NCBI RefSeq assembly: GCF_000403435.2
Contig: NZ_KE159709.1
Coordinates: 606,187-670,186 of the forward strand
Direction: 5' to 3'
Source of the DNA: Oscillibacter sp. 1-3
Lineage (GTDB): Bacteria > Bacillota > Clostridia > Oscillospirales > Oscillospiraceae
Length of the DNA stretch: 64,000 nucleotides
Part shown: in pieces, positions 54,378 to 61,934 of the stretch
Numbering within the stretch: position 1 is the stretch's first letter
Layout of the letters: the number at the start of each line of letters is the position of its first letter
Notes under the pieces: model-generated
Told to the model about the DNA's origin: nothing
Seen by the model: only the letters and a program-made list of their open reading frames with translations
Database searches by the model: none
Made by a program: the position numbers and the translations under genes

Positions 54378-55726
54378 ACAAGGATTTTGGCAATCCCCTT
54401 CTGGCTGCCATGCCGAAAATGCTGGCGCCGCAAGAACTGACGCAGGCAGTCCAGAGCCTGCCGCCGCTGCCAGCCGCGCCCTCTTTGGAGGGGCTGGCAT
54501 TGCTCTCCAGCATCTTTATCCCCATGGATTATATGTACACCCTGTACGACCAGCTTTACCGGGCAATTCGGACGACCTACACGACACGAACCGTATTGGA
54601 AGGCATCCGGCAGACAAACGCTCTTTTCCGGGGAGATGCCGGGACCTGCTGCGCGACACAAGCGGCGGCCGGCTCTGTTTTAGGCGTCCCCGGCATTGGA
54701 AAGACCTCTACTATCCGCCGCTGCCTGGACACCATGCCCCAGGTGATTGAGCATACGGACTTTGAGGGCCAGCCGTTCTTCTGCAAGCAGGTATTATATC
54801 TGAGAGTGGAGTGCCCTTCGGATTGCTCCGTGAAGACGCTGGCTCTGAATCTGGTGGCGGCGCTGGACCGGGCCATTGGCTCAAACTATCTGCATCAGCT
54901 GACCGCCCTCCGTTCTGCGGCGGCTTCGGCGATTGCGGCGCAGGTAAAAATCCTCTGCATGACCCACCATGTGGGACTGATTCTGGTGGATGAAATACAG
55001 AACGCCGTTGTGACAGCCCAAAAGAACAAGCAGGTAAAGCCGCTGATAAAGTTCCTGGTGGAGCTAACCAACGACACCTGCACAGGGGTTTTCTTTGTAG
55101 GGACGCCGCAGGCAGAGGAGCTGTTCACCAGCCAGGAGCACCTGAAGCGCCGGACCCGGGGCATCCGCCTCCTGCCCTTGAAGCCGGATGGGGTTTACCG
55201 GAATTTCCTGAAGCTGCTATGGCAGTACCAGCTGACACCGGAGCGGGCGGAGCTGACGGAGGCCCTGGCCAACAAGCTCTATGACTGGTCCGGCGGCATC
55301 CCGGCATATATCGTGAAGATATTCCAGGAGAGTCAGGCCCAGGCTTTTCTGATGGGCCGGCCATGTATTGACGCGAAGATAATGCAGCAGGCAATCAATA
55401 TTCTGGCGATAAAGGTTCCGAAAACCTATGCGGGCGGCACCTATCTCTCGGACTTTCCCCCGATAGGCTTTCAGCCTATCCAGCCTGCTGAGGAGAGCTG
55501 CAAGTCCCCGGCCGACCTCATGGCGGGCTGCAAGAAGGCGGGCTGCAAGCCCGTCGAGAGGAAGCGGCTTTACGCTAAAAAACGGGGCCGAAAGGCTGCC
55601 GTCCGGGAGGAACAGGACCTTCTGGCCGCATTCAAGGCCGGAACGGATATGCTGGAGCATTTGGCAAGGTTCAATCTTTTGGAAAAAGAAAGAGAGGATG
55701 AAAATGGAGATTCAGAAGATAATTGA
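54374..55726 (+). CDS. tnsC: TnsC/TniB-like AAA ATPase
   Basis: 450 residues, GTG start overlapping the tnsB stop (GTGA). Walker A is GVPGIGKT (104-111), Walker B LILVDEIQNA (Asp207-Glu208), and a sensor-1-like stretch FFVGTPQAEELF follows; WSGGIPAYIVKIF resembles sensor 2. The C-terminal tail is basic and Cys/Lys-rich (CKKAGCKPVERKR). TnsC forms ATP-dependent filaments on target DNA and bridges TnsB with the target selector; here the selector would be TniQ. Confidence 0.88.
   Translation: MNKDFGNPLLAAMPKMLAPQELTQAVQSLPPLPAAPSLEGLALLSSIFIPMDYMYTLYDQLYRAIRTTYTTRTVLEGIRQTNALFRGDAGTCCATQAAAGSVLGVPGIGKTSTIRRCLDTMPQVIEHTDFEGQPFFCKQVLYLRVECPSDCSVKTLALNLVAALDRAIGSNYLHQLTALRSAAASAIAAQVKILCMTHHVGLILVDEIQNAVVTAQKNKQVKPLIKFLVELTNDTCTGVFFVGTPQAEELFTSQEHLKRRTRGIRLLPLKPDGVYRNFLKLLWQYQLTPERAELTEALANKLYDWSGGIPAYIVKIFQESQAQAFLMGRPCIDAKIMQQAINILAIKVPKTYAGGTYLSDFPPIGFQPIQPAEESCKSPADLMAGCKKAGCKPVERKRLYAKKRGRKAAVREEQDLLAAFKAGTDMLEHLARFNLLEKEREDENGDSEDN
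55462..55553 (+). repeat. Two hairpins inside the tnsC 3' end
   Basis: GATAGGCT-TTC-AGCCTATC (55462-55480, 8-bp perfect stem) and CGGGCT-GCA-AGCCCG (55539-55553). They lie in the codons of the C-terminal linker, outside the ATPase core. Confidence 0.8.
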
Positions 55727-56060
55727 GTACGCAAAGGCCCTCAAACCAGAGGACATGGAGTGGAAGCCGCTGTACCCCAACAATATGCCGGGGAATGGTC
55801 TGATGGGCTATGCGGCCCGCCTGGAACTTCCCGATGGCAGCGGGAGCCGGTATTATACCATTCGCCTTCAGTACAAAGAGGATGAACGGGGCTGCATGTT
55901 GGAGGAAGTGGAGTTGTATGTACTCTTTGAACGTACTCACTCCGGCTCTGATTCCTTTGTGAGAGCCTTCCGAACCTTGGATGAGGCAAAGGCTCGGGCC
56001 GTACTGCAATTCCAGATGGTTTACGGCTATGCCATGTCTTATTTGGCGGATGATATGTAA
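55698..56060 (+). CDS. Hypothetical protein between tnsC and tniQ
   Basis: 120 residues, overlapping the tnsC end by 29 nt and stopping 2 nt before tniQ, so tightly embedded in the operon. It is acidic, with a strand pair SRYYTIRLQYKEDERGCML and a helical end AFRTLDEAKARAVLQFQM. No family recognised. Its position suggests a co-expressed accessory factor, or an antirestriction-like or regulatory small protein. Confidence 0.6.
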   Translation: MKMEIQKIIEYAKALKPEDMEWKPLYPNNMPGNGLMGYAARLELPDGSGSRYYTIRLQYKEDERGCMLEEVELYVLFERTHSGSDSFVRAFRTLDEAKARAVLQFQMVYGYAMSYLADDM

Positions 56061-56062
56061 CG

Positions 56063-57298
56063 ATGCTGACTTATTTCCCGATGCCCTACCCAGGAGAGTG
56101 GTGGTACAGCGTCCTGTGCCGGTATCATGTCCGCTCCGGGAACATCAAACAGCAGACTACAATTCGAGAACTGTTCCCAGGCCGGATTACTGCTGCTATC
56201 AGTTCTATATTTCCTAACAGTACCATCCGACAGGTAATTGAACAGCTGCCATCCGATTGGCTTCTTCCTGAAGCTGTCATTACTCAAAACACACTGTTCC
56301 CGTACTACACAAGATTTTTCCTGGCAGAAAAAAAGACTGCCTTACTCGAAAAAGCCTGCCTGGGGGAAACTCCGACAATCACCAGCCTGAGGCGCTCAGC
56401 TAATCTCTCGAAGTGGCGGCCACGGTATTGCCCTCAATGTGCGGAAGAGGACCGTGCCATTTATGGAGAGGCCTATTGGCACATCGAACATCAAATTCCT
56501 TTTTTGAAAATCTGCCCAAATCACAAATGCAGTCTCTATGTTTTGGAAGAAATACAGCCTTCCCACTTAGGTTACACATTTTATCCATTAGAAGCCCAGG
56601 TTCTCTGTTTGGATAAATGCAAAGATATTCCTCTCTGGCAGAGGACAGTCGCCTCCATTCTATGGGAATATGAGACTTTGCCTCTAAAACCAGCTATTGC
56701 GGAAAATCATAACCACATTGCCGCTTGTCTGTCCAACATGGGCTACGGCGTCATTCAAAATCACAGCCCCAATGTCATCCTGGATGCAAAACGGCTTTAT
56801 CAGGATATGGCTGACTATTACAGCCCGGAGGTGATGGAGGATATCTTTGGGGATGTCTGTATTATCAATCGGGCCTGCAAATGGGGGACAGCATCTCCAG
56901 AGCGGTATGCCTTATTGCAGTCTTTCGCAGGCGTTTCTTCGGAAACAGTTTTCAGCGACAGGCCGGTTTCAGACCACTATGCAGATGAATTAAAAGTCCT
57001 TCAATGCAGCGGTACGCACCTGACTAAAAAGCAGGTATTGGAACAACTCTCTGTAACGCCGTCACAGTTGAACATTCTTTTGAAGAAGTATCATTTAGAG
57101 CCATTCTGGCGGCAGATGGGAGGTGAGTGTGCAGAATTAGGGAGGCATCGGTTTTCCTTTGCACTGAATGACGAGGAATTTGCACGGTTCAAACAGGCCC
57201 TCCGAAAAAGCGGATATCGCTATGACAGTCATTTCATTCGTCAATGTGTTATGGCGTATATTGATGCAAACCAAAAAGAAGGGAGCGGTGATAACTAA
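56063..57298 (+). CDS. tniQ: TniQ/TnsD-family target selector
   Basis: 411 residues. The TniQ N-terminus is typical (YFPMPYPGEWWYSVLCRYHVRSG). The zinc-binding module RYCPQCAEEDRAIYGEAYWH and ICPNHKCSL then follows. A C-terminal part with HTH-like repeats (KKQVLEQLSVTPSQLNILLKK) makes it longer than minimal TniQ and closer to TnsD. It should choose the insertion site and recruit TnsC. Confidence 0.87.
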   Translation: MLTYFPMPYPGEWWYSVLCRYHVRSGNIKQQTTIRELFPGRITAAISSIFPNSTIRQVIEQLPSDWLLPEAVITQNTLFPYYTRFFLAEKKTALLEKACLGETPTITSLRRSANLSKWRPRYCPQCAEEDRAIYGEAYWHIEHQIPFLKICPNHKCSLYVLEEIQPSHLGYTFYPLEAQVLCLDKCKDIPLWQRTVASILWEYETLPLKPAIAENHNHIAACLSNMGYGVIQNHSPNVILDAKRLYQDMADYYSPEVMEDIFGDVCIINRACKWGTASPERYALLQSFAGVSSETVFSDRPVSDHYADELKVLQCSGTHLTKKQVLEQLSVTPSQLNILLKKYHLEPFWRQMGGECAELGRHRFSFALNDEEFARFKQALRKSGYRYDSHFIRQCVMAYIDANQKEGSGDN

Positions 57299-57363
57299 AA
57301 ACAGGCTTAGTTAAAAACAGCGGAATGGAAAGAAGAGTTGGTAAACGAAAGGAGTTGTCGAAC

Positions 57364-57672
57364 ATGAATCAGTATGAGAAAGCAGAAATCGTTGCGCGAT
57401 GCGTTGCGCATCTTGCATGGCAGGCATGGCTCCCGGTGCGCGAGGTGGCGGCGTGCATCGGCCCGGAGCGCATGGAGGAGCTGATGAACTTTGCACAATG
57501 CCGCGAGTTCATGCCCATTGATGAGATGGCATGGGAAATCAACCGGGGCTGCTGGCTTGGCTATGAGCTGGATAAAGACGCGCCGCTGCCTCCGGAGGAC
57601 TTTGGGGAGAAGACCGTTCAGCGGATGGAGGATGACGGCCTGGACCTTTACACAGCTTTGGTGAAAGCCTGA
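57364..57672 (+). CDS. Hypothetical protein downstream of tniQ
   Basis: 102 residues from ATG 57364 (AAAGGAG 10 nt before). Helical, acidic, with two Trp-rich segments (AHLAWQAWLPVREVAACIG, MAWEINRGCWLGYELDKDAPLPP). No family recognised. Probably transposon cargo or an accessory gene. Confidence 0.55.
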   Translation: MNQYEKAEIVARCVAHLAWQAWLPVREVAACIGPERMEELMNFAQCREFMPIDEMAWEINRGCWLGYELDKDAPLPPEDFGEKTVQRMEDDGLDLYTALVKA

Positions 57673-57692
57673 CACGGCCTGTTTCCGGGAGA

Positions 57693-57750
57693 ATTTTAGA
57701 CAAAAGAGAAAAGGGGGCAATGAATAAAAAATGTGCCCTGGCCCGATACA
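57693..57750. repeat. Half copy of the long-hairpin element
   Basis: Carries only the right half: ATTTTAGACAAAAGAGAAAAG, then GGCCCGATAC. It is placed 38 bp before the next gene, as copy 0 is before tnsA. Confidence 0.5.
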
Positions 57751-57787
57751 GCACGGGGCATTTTCATGAGCAGAAAAAAGGGGGTCT

Positions 57788-58369
57788 ATGAAAATGAAAC
57801 AAAAGCTGACGGCGGCCCTGCTGGATGTCAGTCTGCGGGATTCCCGGTTTTGCGCGGAGCTGCTGCGGATGCTCACCAAAGGTGGCGAAGCGCCATCAGG
57901 TCCGCCTCAGTATATTGGCCGGCCGCCGGAAGAGCCCCTTCGCTCAGGCGTGCGTGTTCAAACGCAGGGTAAAACTGCGGATATCTCCATTGTAGAGAAC
58001 GCGGTTCCCAAAGAGGACCTGGAGGATATGGTTTTGGCAATCCCACAGGATGTGCTGGCGGTTTTCCTCTGTATGGAAGGAATTATCGGGGTGGATGAGG
58101 CGATGACCCAGGTACAATGCTCTGGCAGACAGGGCCTTTTCCTGAATCTTAAAAATCCTGAATCTGACCTGCTCCAGCTTTTGGAAAGCACTCGATGGGG
58201 AACAAAGGGCACATTGCGGCTGCTGGAAAAGCTGTATGCGCAGAACGATTGGACGCAAGGTGGAGGAACTCCACAGGGTGGAAGAAGAAAACAAATACAG
58301 ACTCATGCCGCCTCCCCTGCTGGAGCTGCTTTGGAAAGAGATTTTTCCTGTTCTCTATATCGACTATGA
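57788..58369 (+). CDS. Hypothetical protein, probably frameshifted at its end
   Basis: 193 residues; AAAAGGGGG precedes the ATG. The body to about LLEKLYAQND (58240) looks like normal protein. The remaining 45 residues are low-complexity (GGGTPQGGRRK...), as expected for the wrong frame, while good coding sequence continues in the next frame (58236-58445). Either a +1 change has split the gene or two genes overlap by 134 nt. No family recognised. Confidence 0.5.
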   Translation: MKMKQKLTAALLDVSLRDSRFCAELLRMLTKGGEAPSGPPQYIGRPPEEPLRSGVRVQTQGKTADISIVENAVPKEDLEDMVLAIPQDVLAVFLCMEGIIGVDEAMTQVQCSGRQGLFLNLKNPESDLLQLLESTRWGTKGTLRLLEKLYAQNDWTQGGGTPQGGRRKQIQTHAASPAGAALERDFSCSLYRL

Positions 58370-58445
58370 TATTGGGAAGGACTTCATGCCTCAGTTCCGG
58401 GCGGCGCTGGAAAGGATTACAGAACTGATGAAAAGAATCCGCTGA
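58236..58445 (+). CDS. Downstream frame of the split gene
   Basis: 69 residues: a charged coiled start (GRKVEELHRVEEENKYR), then PPPLLELLWKEIFPVLYIDYDIG and an amphipathic end. It reads like the C-terminus of the preceding protein. No ribosome site is visible before its ATG. It ends 13 nt before the HD-domain gene. Confidence 0.45.
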   Translation: MRRTIGRKVEELHRVEEENKYRLMPPPLLELLWKEIFPVLYIDYDIGKDFMPQFRAALERITELMKRIR

Positions 58446-58458
58446 GAAAGGAGACCAT

Positions 58459-59040
58459 ATGAAAGCGCGATTCCTTGATATTTACCATACCCACATCACT
58501 CGTCCAGGAGCGGATAAGCTTCTCCAATGGCTGGAGTCCACGGACTTTTTCACCGCTCCCGCCAGCACTCGCTTCCATCTGGCCCGGGAGGGTGGCTTGC
58601 TGGAACACAGCCTTCACGTCTATGACCGTCTCCGGAAGCTGTATCAATCTGAGCTTGCCGGCGGAGCGAGGCTGACGCCGGAACAGGAGGAGACGGCTGC
58701 TGTCTGCGGACTCCTGCACGATATCAACAAGGCCAATTTCTACCAGGTAGAGATGCGGAACCGGAAGAACGAGCAGGGTCAGTGGGAGCAATATCCATTT
58801 TATGTGATTCACGACCAGCTTCCATACGGCCACGGGGAAAAGAGCGTATACATCATCTCCGGGTTCATGCGCCTGAGCCGTGAGGAGGCTATGGCAATTC
58901 GCTGGCACATGGGCTTTTCAGACAACGACTTCCTGGGCGGCGGGTACTCCGTTGGGGGTGCGTTCGAGAAGTTTCCCCTGGCGGTCCTGACCCATATCGC
59001 GGACCTGGAGGCCGCCTATCTGGACGAGTGCAGGGAGTAA
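58459..59040 (+). CDS. HD-domain phosphohydrolase
   Basis: 193 residues. Metal-binding pattern: LLEHSLHVY (His), LLHDIN (His-Asp), GHGEKS, IRWHMG and HIADLEA. HD proteins hydrolyse nucleotides, cyclic nucleotides or nucleic acids. The type is common in integrative elements and phages. Ribosome site AAAGGAG. Whether it is host-directed cargo (nucleotide depletion, signalling) or serves transposition is unknown. Confidence 0.8.
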   Translation: MKARFLDIYHTHITRPGADKLLQWLESTDFFTAPASTRFHLAREGGLLEHSLHVYDRLRKLYQSELAGGARLTPEQEETAAVCGLLHDINKANFYQVEMRNRKNEQGQWEQYPFYVIHDQLPYGHGEKSVYIISGFMRLSREEAMAIRWHMGFSDNDFLGGGYSVGGAFEKFPLAVLTHIADLEAAYLDECRE

Positions 59041-59053
59041 GCGGGAGGAACAA

Positions 59054-59605
59054 ATGACTATTGCGGAAATTGAGCGGGGGTTGGGCGCAGCGGAGTTTGC
59101 CGAACGGTTTTTAAGCAGGCTTCTGGGGAGGGCGGTACGCCTTCCCCACCCTCCAAAGCTGGCGCCGCCGGACCAGAGCATTTACGTTTGCCCGGATGCC
59201 GAGGCCGCGGCAGAGGATGGGAGCGCCTATCAAATTTATATTGGCCGGAGCCGGGGCGGCCCCCTGGTGAAGGAACTGCAAATTTATGGCGGCCAGTATG
59301 AGGGAAGCCGTGACGAGATTCATGTTATCCTGATTTGTGAAGGCCCAGAAACTCCAAAGCACTGGAGACTGGAACCAGCCATTGTGAACACCCCGGACGG
59401 ACAGCCTGTGGTGCTGGACGGCTCCAGAATCATTTACCACGCGCTGTTCCTGGAGCCGGGCGAAGGCCATAGCTTGCGGTACCGGCGGAAGCAGGTTTCC
59501 TTTGCGGCATTTTCCAAAGCGAAGGAAGCCGGAGCCAGTGACCATGACGCGCTCCTGCATGCCGCCGATGCGGATTCCGGCTTTCTGGCAGCTTTCAATT
59601 GCTGA
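59054..59605 (+). CDS. Hypothetical protein
   Basis: 183 residues; GGGAGG before the ATG. Strand-rich middle (SAYQIYIGRSRGGPLVKELQIYGG, DEIHVILICEGPETPKHW) and a helical end. No family recognised. It follows the HD gene by 13 nt, so the two are probably one cargo unit. Confidence 0.55.
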   Translation: MTIAEIERGLGAAEFAERFLSRLLGRAVRLPHPPKLAPPDQSIYVCPDAEAAAEDGSAYQIYIGRSRGGPLVKELQIYGGQYEGSRDEIHVILICEGPETPKHWRLEPAIVNTPDGQPVVLDGSRIIYHALFLEPGEGHSLRYRRKQVSFAAFSKAKEAGASDHDALLHAADADSGFLAAFNC

Positions 59606-59685
59606 TGATGTATAAGCGGCCAGGAGCCACCCGTGTAATGGAAAACAGTTGTTATTCGTTACATTGGAAATGACCCTGAAATGCT

Positions 59686-60363
59686 GTGGAGAAGCCCGTT
59701 AAAAAGGGGGATTTTGTTACGAAAAAAGAAGCTGGGATTTCTGTTACACACAGTCATGCAGTTACGCATGGTCATGCGATTACGCATGGTTATGCCCGCT
59801 GCTCCACCAACGAGGACCGGCAGGACATCGACCGGCAGACTAGGGAGCTGAAAAAGCATGGCGCGGAAAAGGTCTGGCTGGAGTATGAGCATGGAGACGC
59901 CGCCTCCAAGGAACAGCAGGCATTGATGCTGGAAACGGCCAGGCCGGGGGACACCATTGTGACGCTGGAAGTCTCCCGTTTGGCCAGGTCCACCAAGCAG
60001 CTCTGCGAAATCATTGACATCATCCGGGAAAAGCGGCTGCGGCTTGTCATTGTGGGGAGCATTACCCTGGACTGCCGGAATGGAAATCCTGACCCCATGA
60101 CAGAGGCGTTTTTGCAGATTGCCGGGGTGTTCTCGCAGCTGGAACTGTCCATGATACGAAGCCGGGTGCGCTCAGGCGTTGAGAATGCCCGGGCCAAGGG
60201 CAAGCGGCTGGGCCGTCCCCCGGTCTGTGCGGAACGGGTGCCGGAGCATTTCCTGCGATACTATCCCCGCTATCAGAGCGGCAGCATCAACATCTCGGAG
60301 CTGGCCCGGCTGGCACGGGTCTCCCGGCCTACGGCATACCGCTATCTCAAGGCGCTGACATGA
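59686..60363 (+). CDS. Serine recombinase / resolvase (TniR-like)
   Basis: 225 residues from GTG 59686. The catalytic serine is Ser40 in GYARCSTNEDRQDIDRQ. LEVSRLARSTKQL carries the active-site arginines, and the C-terminal HTH reads ISELARLARVSRPTAYRYLKAL. Small resolvases of this size resolve cointegrates, as TniR does in Tn5053-type elements. The normal N-terminus would be near residue 34; the extra residues include three hexapeptide repeats. A terminator follows. Confidence 0.85.
   Translation: MEKPVKKGDFVTKKEAGISVTHSHAVTHGHAITHGYARCSTNEDRQDIDRQTRELKKHGAEKVWLEYEHGDAASKEQQALMLETARPGDTIVTLEVSRLARSTKQLCEIIDIIREKRLRLVIVGSITLDCRNGNPDPMTEAFLQIAGVFSQLELSMIRSRVRSGVENARAKGKRLGRPPVCAERVPEHFLRYYPRYQSGSINISELARLARVSRPTAYRYLKALT
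59743..59796 (+). repeat. Three 18-bp repeats in the resolvase 5' end
   Basis: Units at 59743, 59761 and 59779 encode VTHSHA, VTHGHA and ITHGYA. The centre can fold as CGCATG-GT-CATGCG. The repeat length equals that in tnsB. Confidence 0.8.
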
Positions 60364-60366
60364 AGC

Positions 60367-60399
60367 AAGGCCCTCCCGACTGAGAGGGCCTTATTTTTT
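60367..60399 (+). terminator. Terminator after the resolvase gene
   Basis: AAGGCCCTC, CCGACT-like loop, GAGGGCCTTATTTTTT. Confidence 0.88.
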
Positions 60400-60460
60400 A
60401 GGCAAAAAAGAATGTGAGGGGGCCGTGCGGGGAGCAGTTCCCTACCGGCCCGATATCGTA
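60394..60460. repeat. Second half copy of the long-hairpin element
   Basis: TTTTTTAGGCAAAAAAG...GGCCCGATATCG matches the right half of the element. ATTACA/GTTACA motifs and an AATCCCTTGC block (60521) follow, as in the array at 61.1-61.9 kb. Confidence 0.45.
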
Positions 60461-60562
60461 GGGGAAGTTACAGGCTCGCGGAACCTGTTACAAAAATGCT
60501 CCCGGAAGCAGTAACAGGTGAATCCCTTGCAGGACAATGGTTACAGCCTCTGTGTTACATGA

Positions 60563-60838
60563 TTACAAAATTACAGCACTGGAAGCCGGAACACGCAGAA
60601 CATACTCACCGCTGCCGCCGCTCTCCACATAGGGACGGCTGGCAGGCACAGAATCCTCCGCCGGGGAGTGGACAGCAAGGAACTCCTCCCACCGCTGAAT
60701 GCCCCTTTGAAAATAGGGAATCCCACGGTGCAGCTTACTGCCGGCCGGAGCGGACGCGGCCCGTTCCAGCGTGGCCCTCAGCGAAGCCAGGGACTCCAGC
60801 GCCATACGGTACTCTGCGGGCGTACAAGAAATCAGCAT
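60563..60838 (-). CDS. Small hypothetical protein
   Basis: 91 residues on the minus strand with a perfect AAGGAGG site and a consensus promoter (60906-60934). N-terminal helices (CTPAEYRMALESLASLRATLERAA) and a polar tail. No family recognised. Expressed toward the resolvase terminator, opposite to the tns operon. Confidence 0.6.
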   Translation of the reverse strand: MLISCTPAEYRMALESLASLRATLERAASAPAGSKLHRGIPYFQRGIQRWEEFLAVHSPAEDSVPASRPYVESGGSGEYVLRVPASSAVIL

Positions 60839-60905
60839 ACAAAAACCTCCTTAAAATAGGCACAATTATCCTGCTGTGCCATTTCAAGGAGATTTACTAT
60901 AAGTA

Positions 60906-60934
60906 AGTATACTCGTTTGCGGTGTATATGTCAA
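60906..60934 (-). promoter_or_regulatory. Promoter of the small minus-strand gene
   Basis: On the minus strand TTGACA (60934-60929), 17 bp, TATACT (60911-60906). A GGCACA/TGTGCC hairpin lies in the leader. Confidence 0.75.
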
Positions 60935-60948
60935 GTCATTATTTTCGT

Positions 60949-61934
60949 CAGTGTCGGGCTGGCCTGAAATGCCCAATTCCTGCTGCCGCTTTCTCCTTTT
61001 GCCAAATCTCGGGTTTTGACAAAAAGGAAATGCGGGCAGCAGGAAACAGGTTTTATTACGGCCCGATACCGCCTGGAGTGGGGATTACAGATTTTCCCTG
61101 ACCATTACAAAATTCATGCTGAAATCTGTAATCTTTGAATCCGTTGCAGCGCAACAGATACAGCCTCAATATTACAAAATTACAAGATTACAGAGCAAAT
61201 GTGCAAAAACTTATATCTGGGGACAGGCTCCCTTTCCCACAGGTCTTTAGAATAAGAATTTGTTTTCCTATATATTAAATTGTAATAATGTAATTTTGTA
61301 ATACCAGAGGGAAATCCCTTGTGCCGCAAGGCTTTCAGGAATTACAGAAATATTACAAGTTCAGTGAAGCCTGTTACATTGTAATGCCTGTGTCTGAAAG
61401 CTGCCCCCGGCCAGTATCGGGCCAGCTTGAAAAGCTCAATTCCTGCTGCCGCTTTCTCCTTTTGACAAATCTCAGGTTTTAGACAAAAGGAAATGCGGAC
61501 ATCTGGAGTAAGGTTTTCTTACACGGCCCGATACAGCCCGGAGGTGGAGGTACAAGCTGCCTTTGACTGCTGTAAAATCCGTGTTGGGTGCGCAAAGACT
61601 CTCAACAGGCGTCATGCTTTCCTTTACCACAGGTCTTTGGAATAAGAATTTGTTTTCCTATAAATCAAATTGTAATAATGTAATTTTGTAATTTCAAGGA
61701 GAAATCCCTTGCGCCGCAAGGCTTTCATAGATTACAAGAACATTACAATTTCAGTTGGGCCCGTTACATTACAAAGGCCATATCTGAGATTGCCCCGGCC
61801 AGTATCGGGCTGGCTCGAAAAGCTCTATTCCTGCTGCCGCTTTCTCCTTTTGACAAATCTCGGGGTTTGGACAAAAGGAAATGCGGGCATCTGGGAAAAG
61901 GATGATATTACTGCTCGATACCATCATTTGAAAG
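60949..61934. repeat. Non-coding repeat array of the mobile element
   Basis: No gene is seen in 60839-61934. Three long-hairpin copies lie at 60949-61070, 61412-61534 and 61800-61922, each TATCGGGC...GCCCGATA (GTGTCGGGC and GCTCGATA variants). Their inner arms pair CCTGCTGCCGCTTTCTCCTT with AAGGAAATGCGGGCAGCAGG, best in the first copy. Copies 2 and 3 lie in a 390-bp tandem unit (AGGTCTTTxGAATAAG at 61241 and 61631) with dense ATTACA/TGTAAT sites. AATCCCTTG...CAAGG-type hairpins occur at 61322 and 61702, with related sequence at 60521 and 61138. Confidence 0.8.

Noticed and set aside
51437..60399. CRISPR-associated transposon (CAST)
   Set aside because: tnsB, tnsC and tniQ are present, but no Cas12k or Cascade gene and no array lie in the window. 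Cargo to the right is not visible, so it cannot be fully excluded.
60949..61934. CRISPR array
   Set aside because: The repeats are 100-390 bp, few and spaced irregularly; no 20-40 bp direct repeats with unique spacers and no cas genes are seen.
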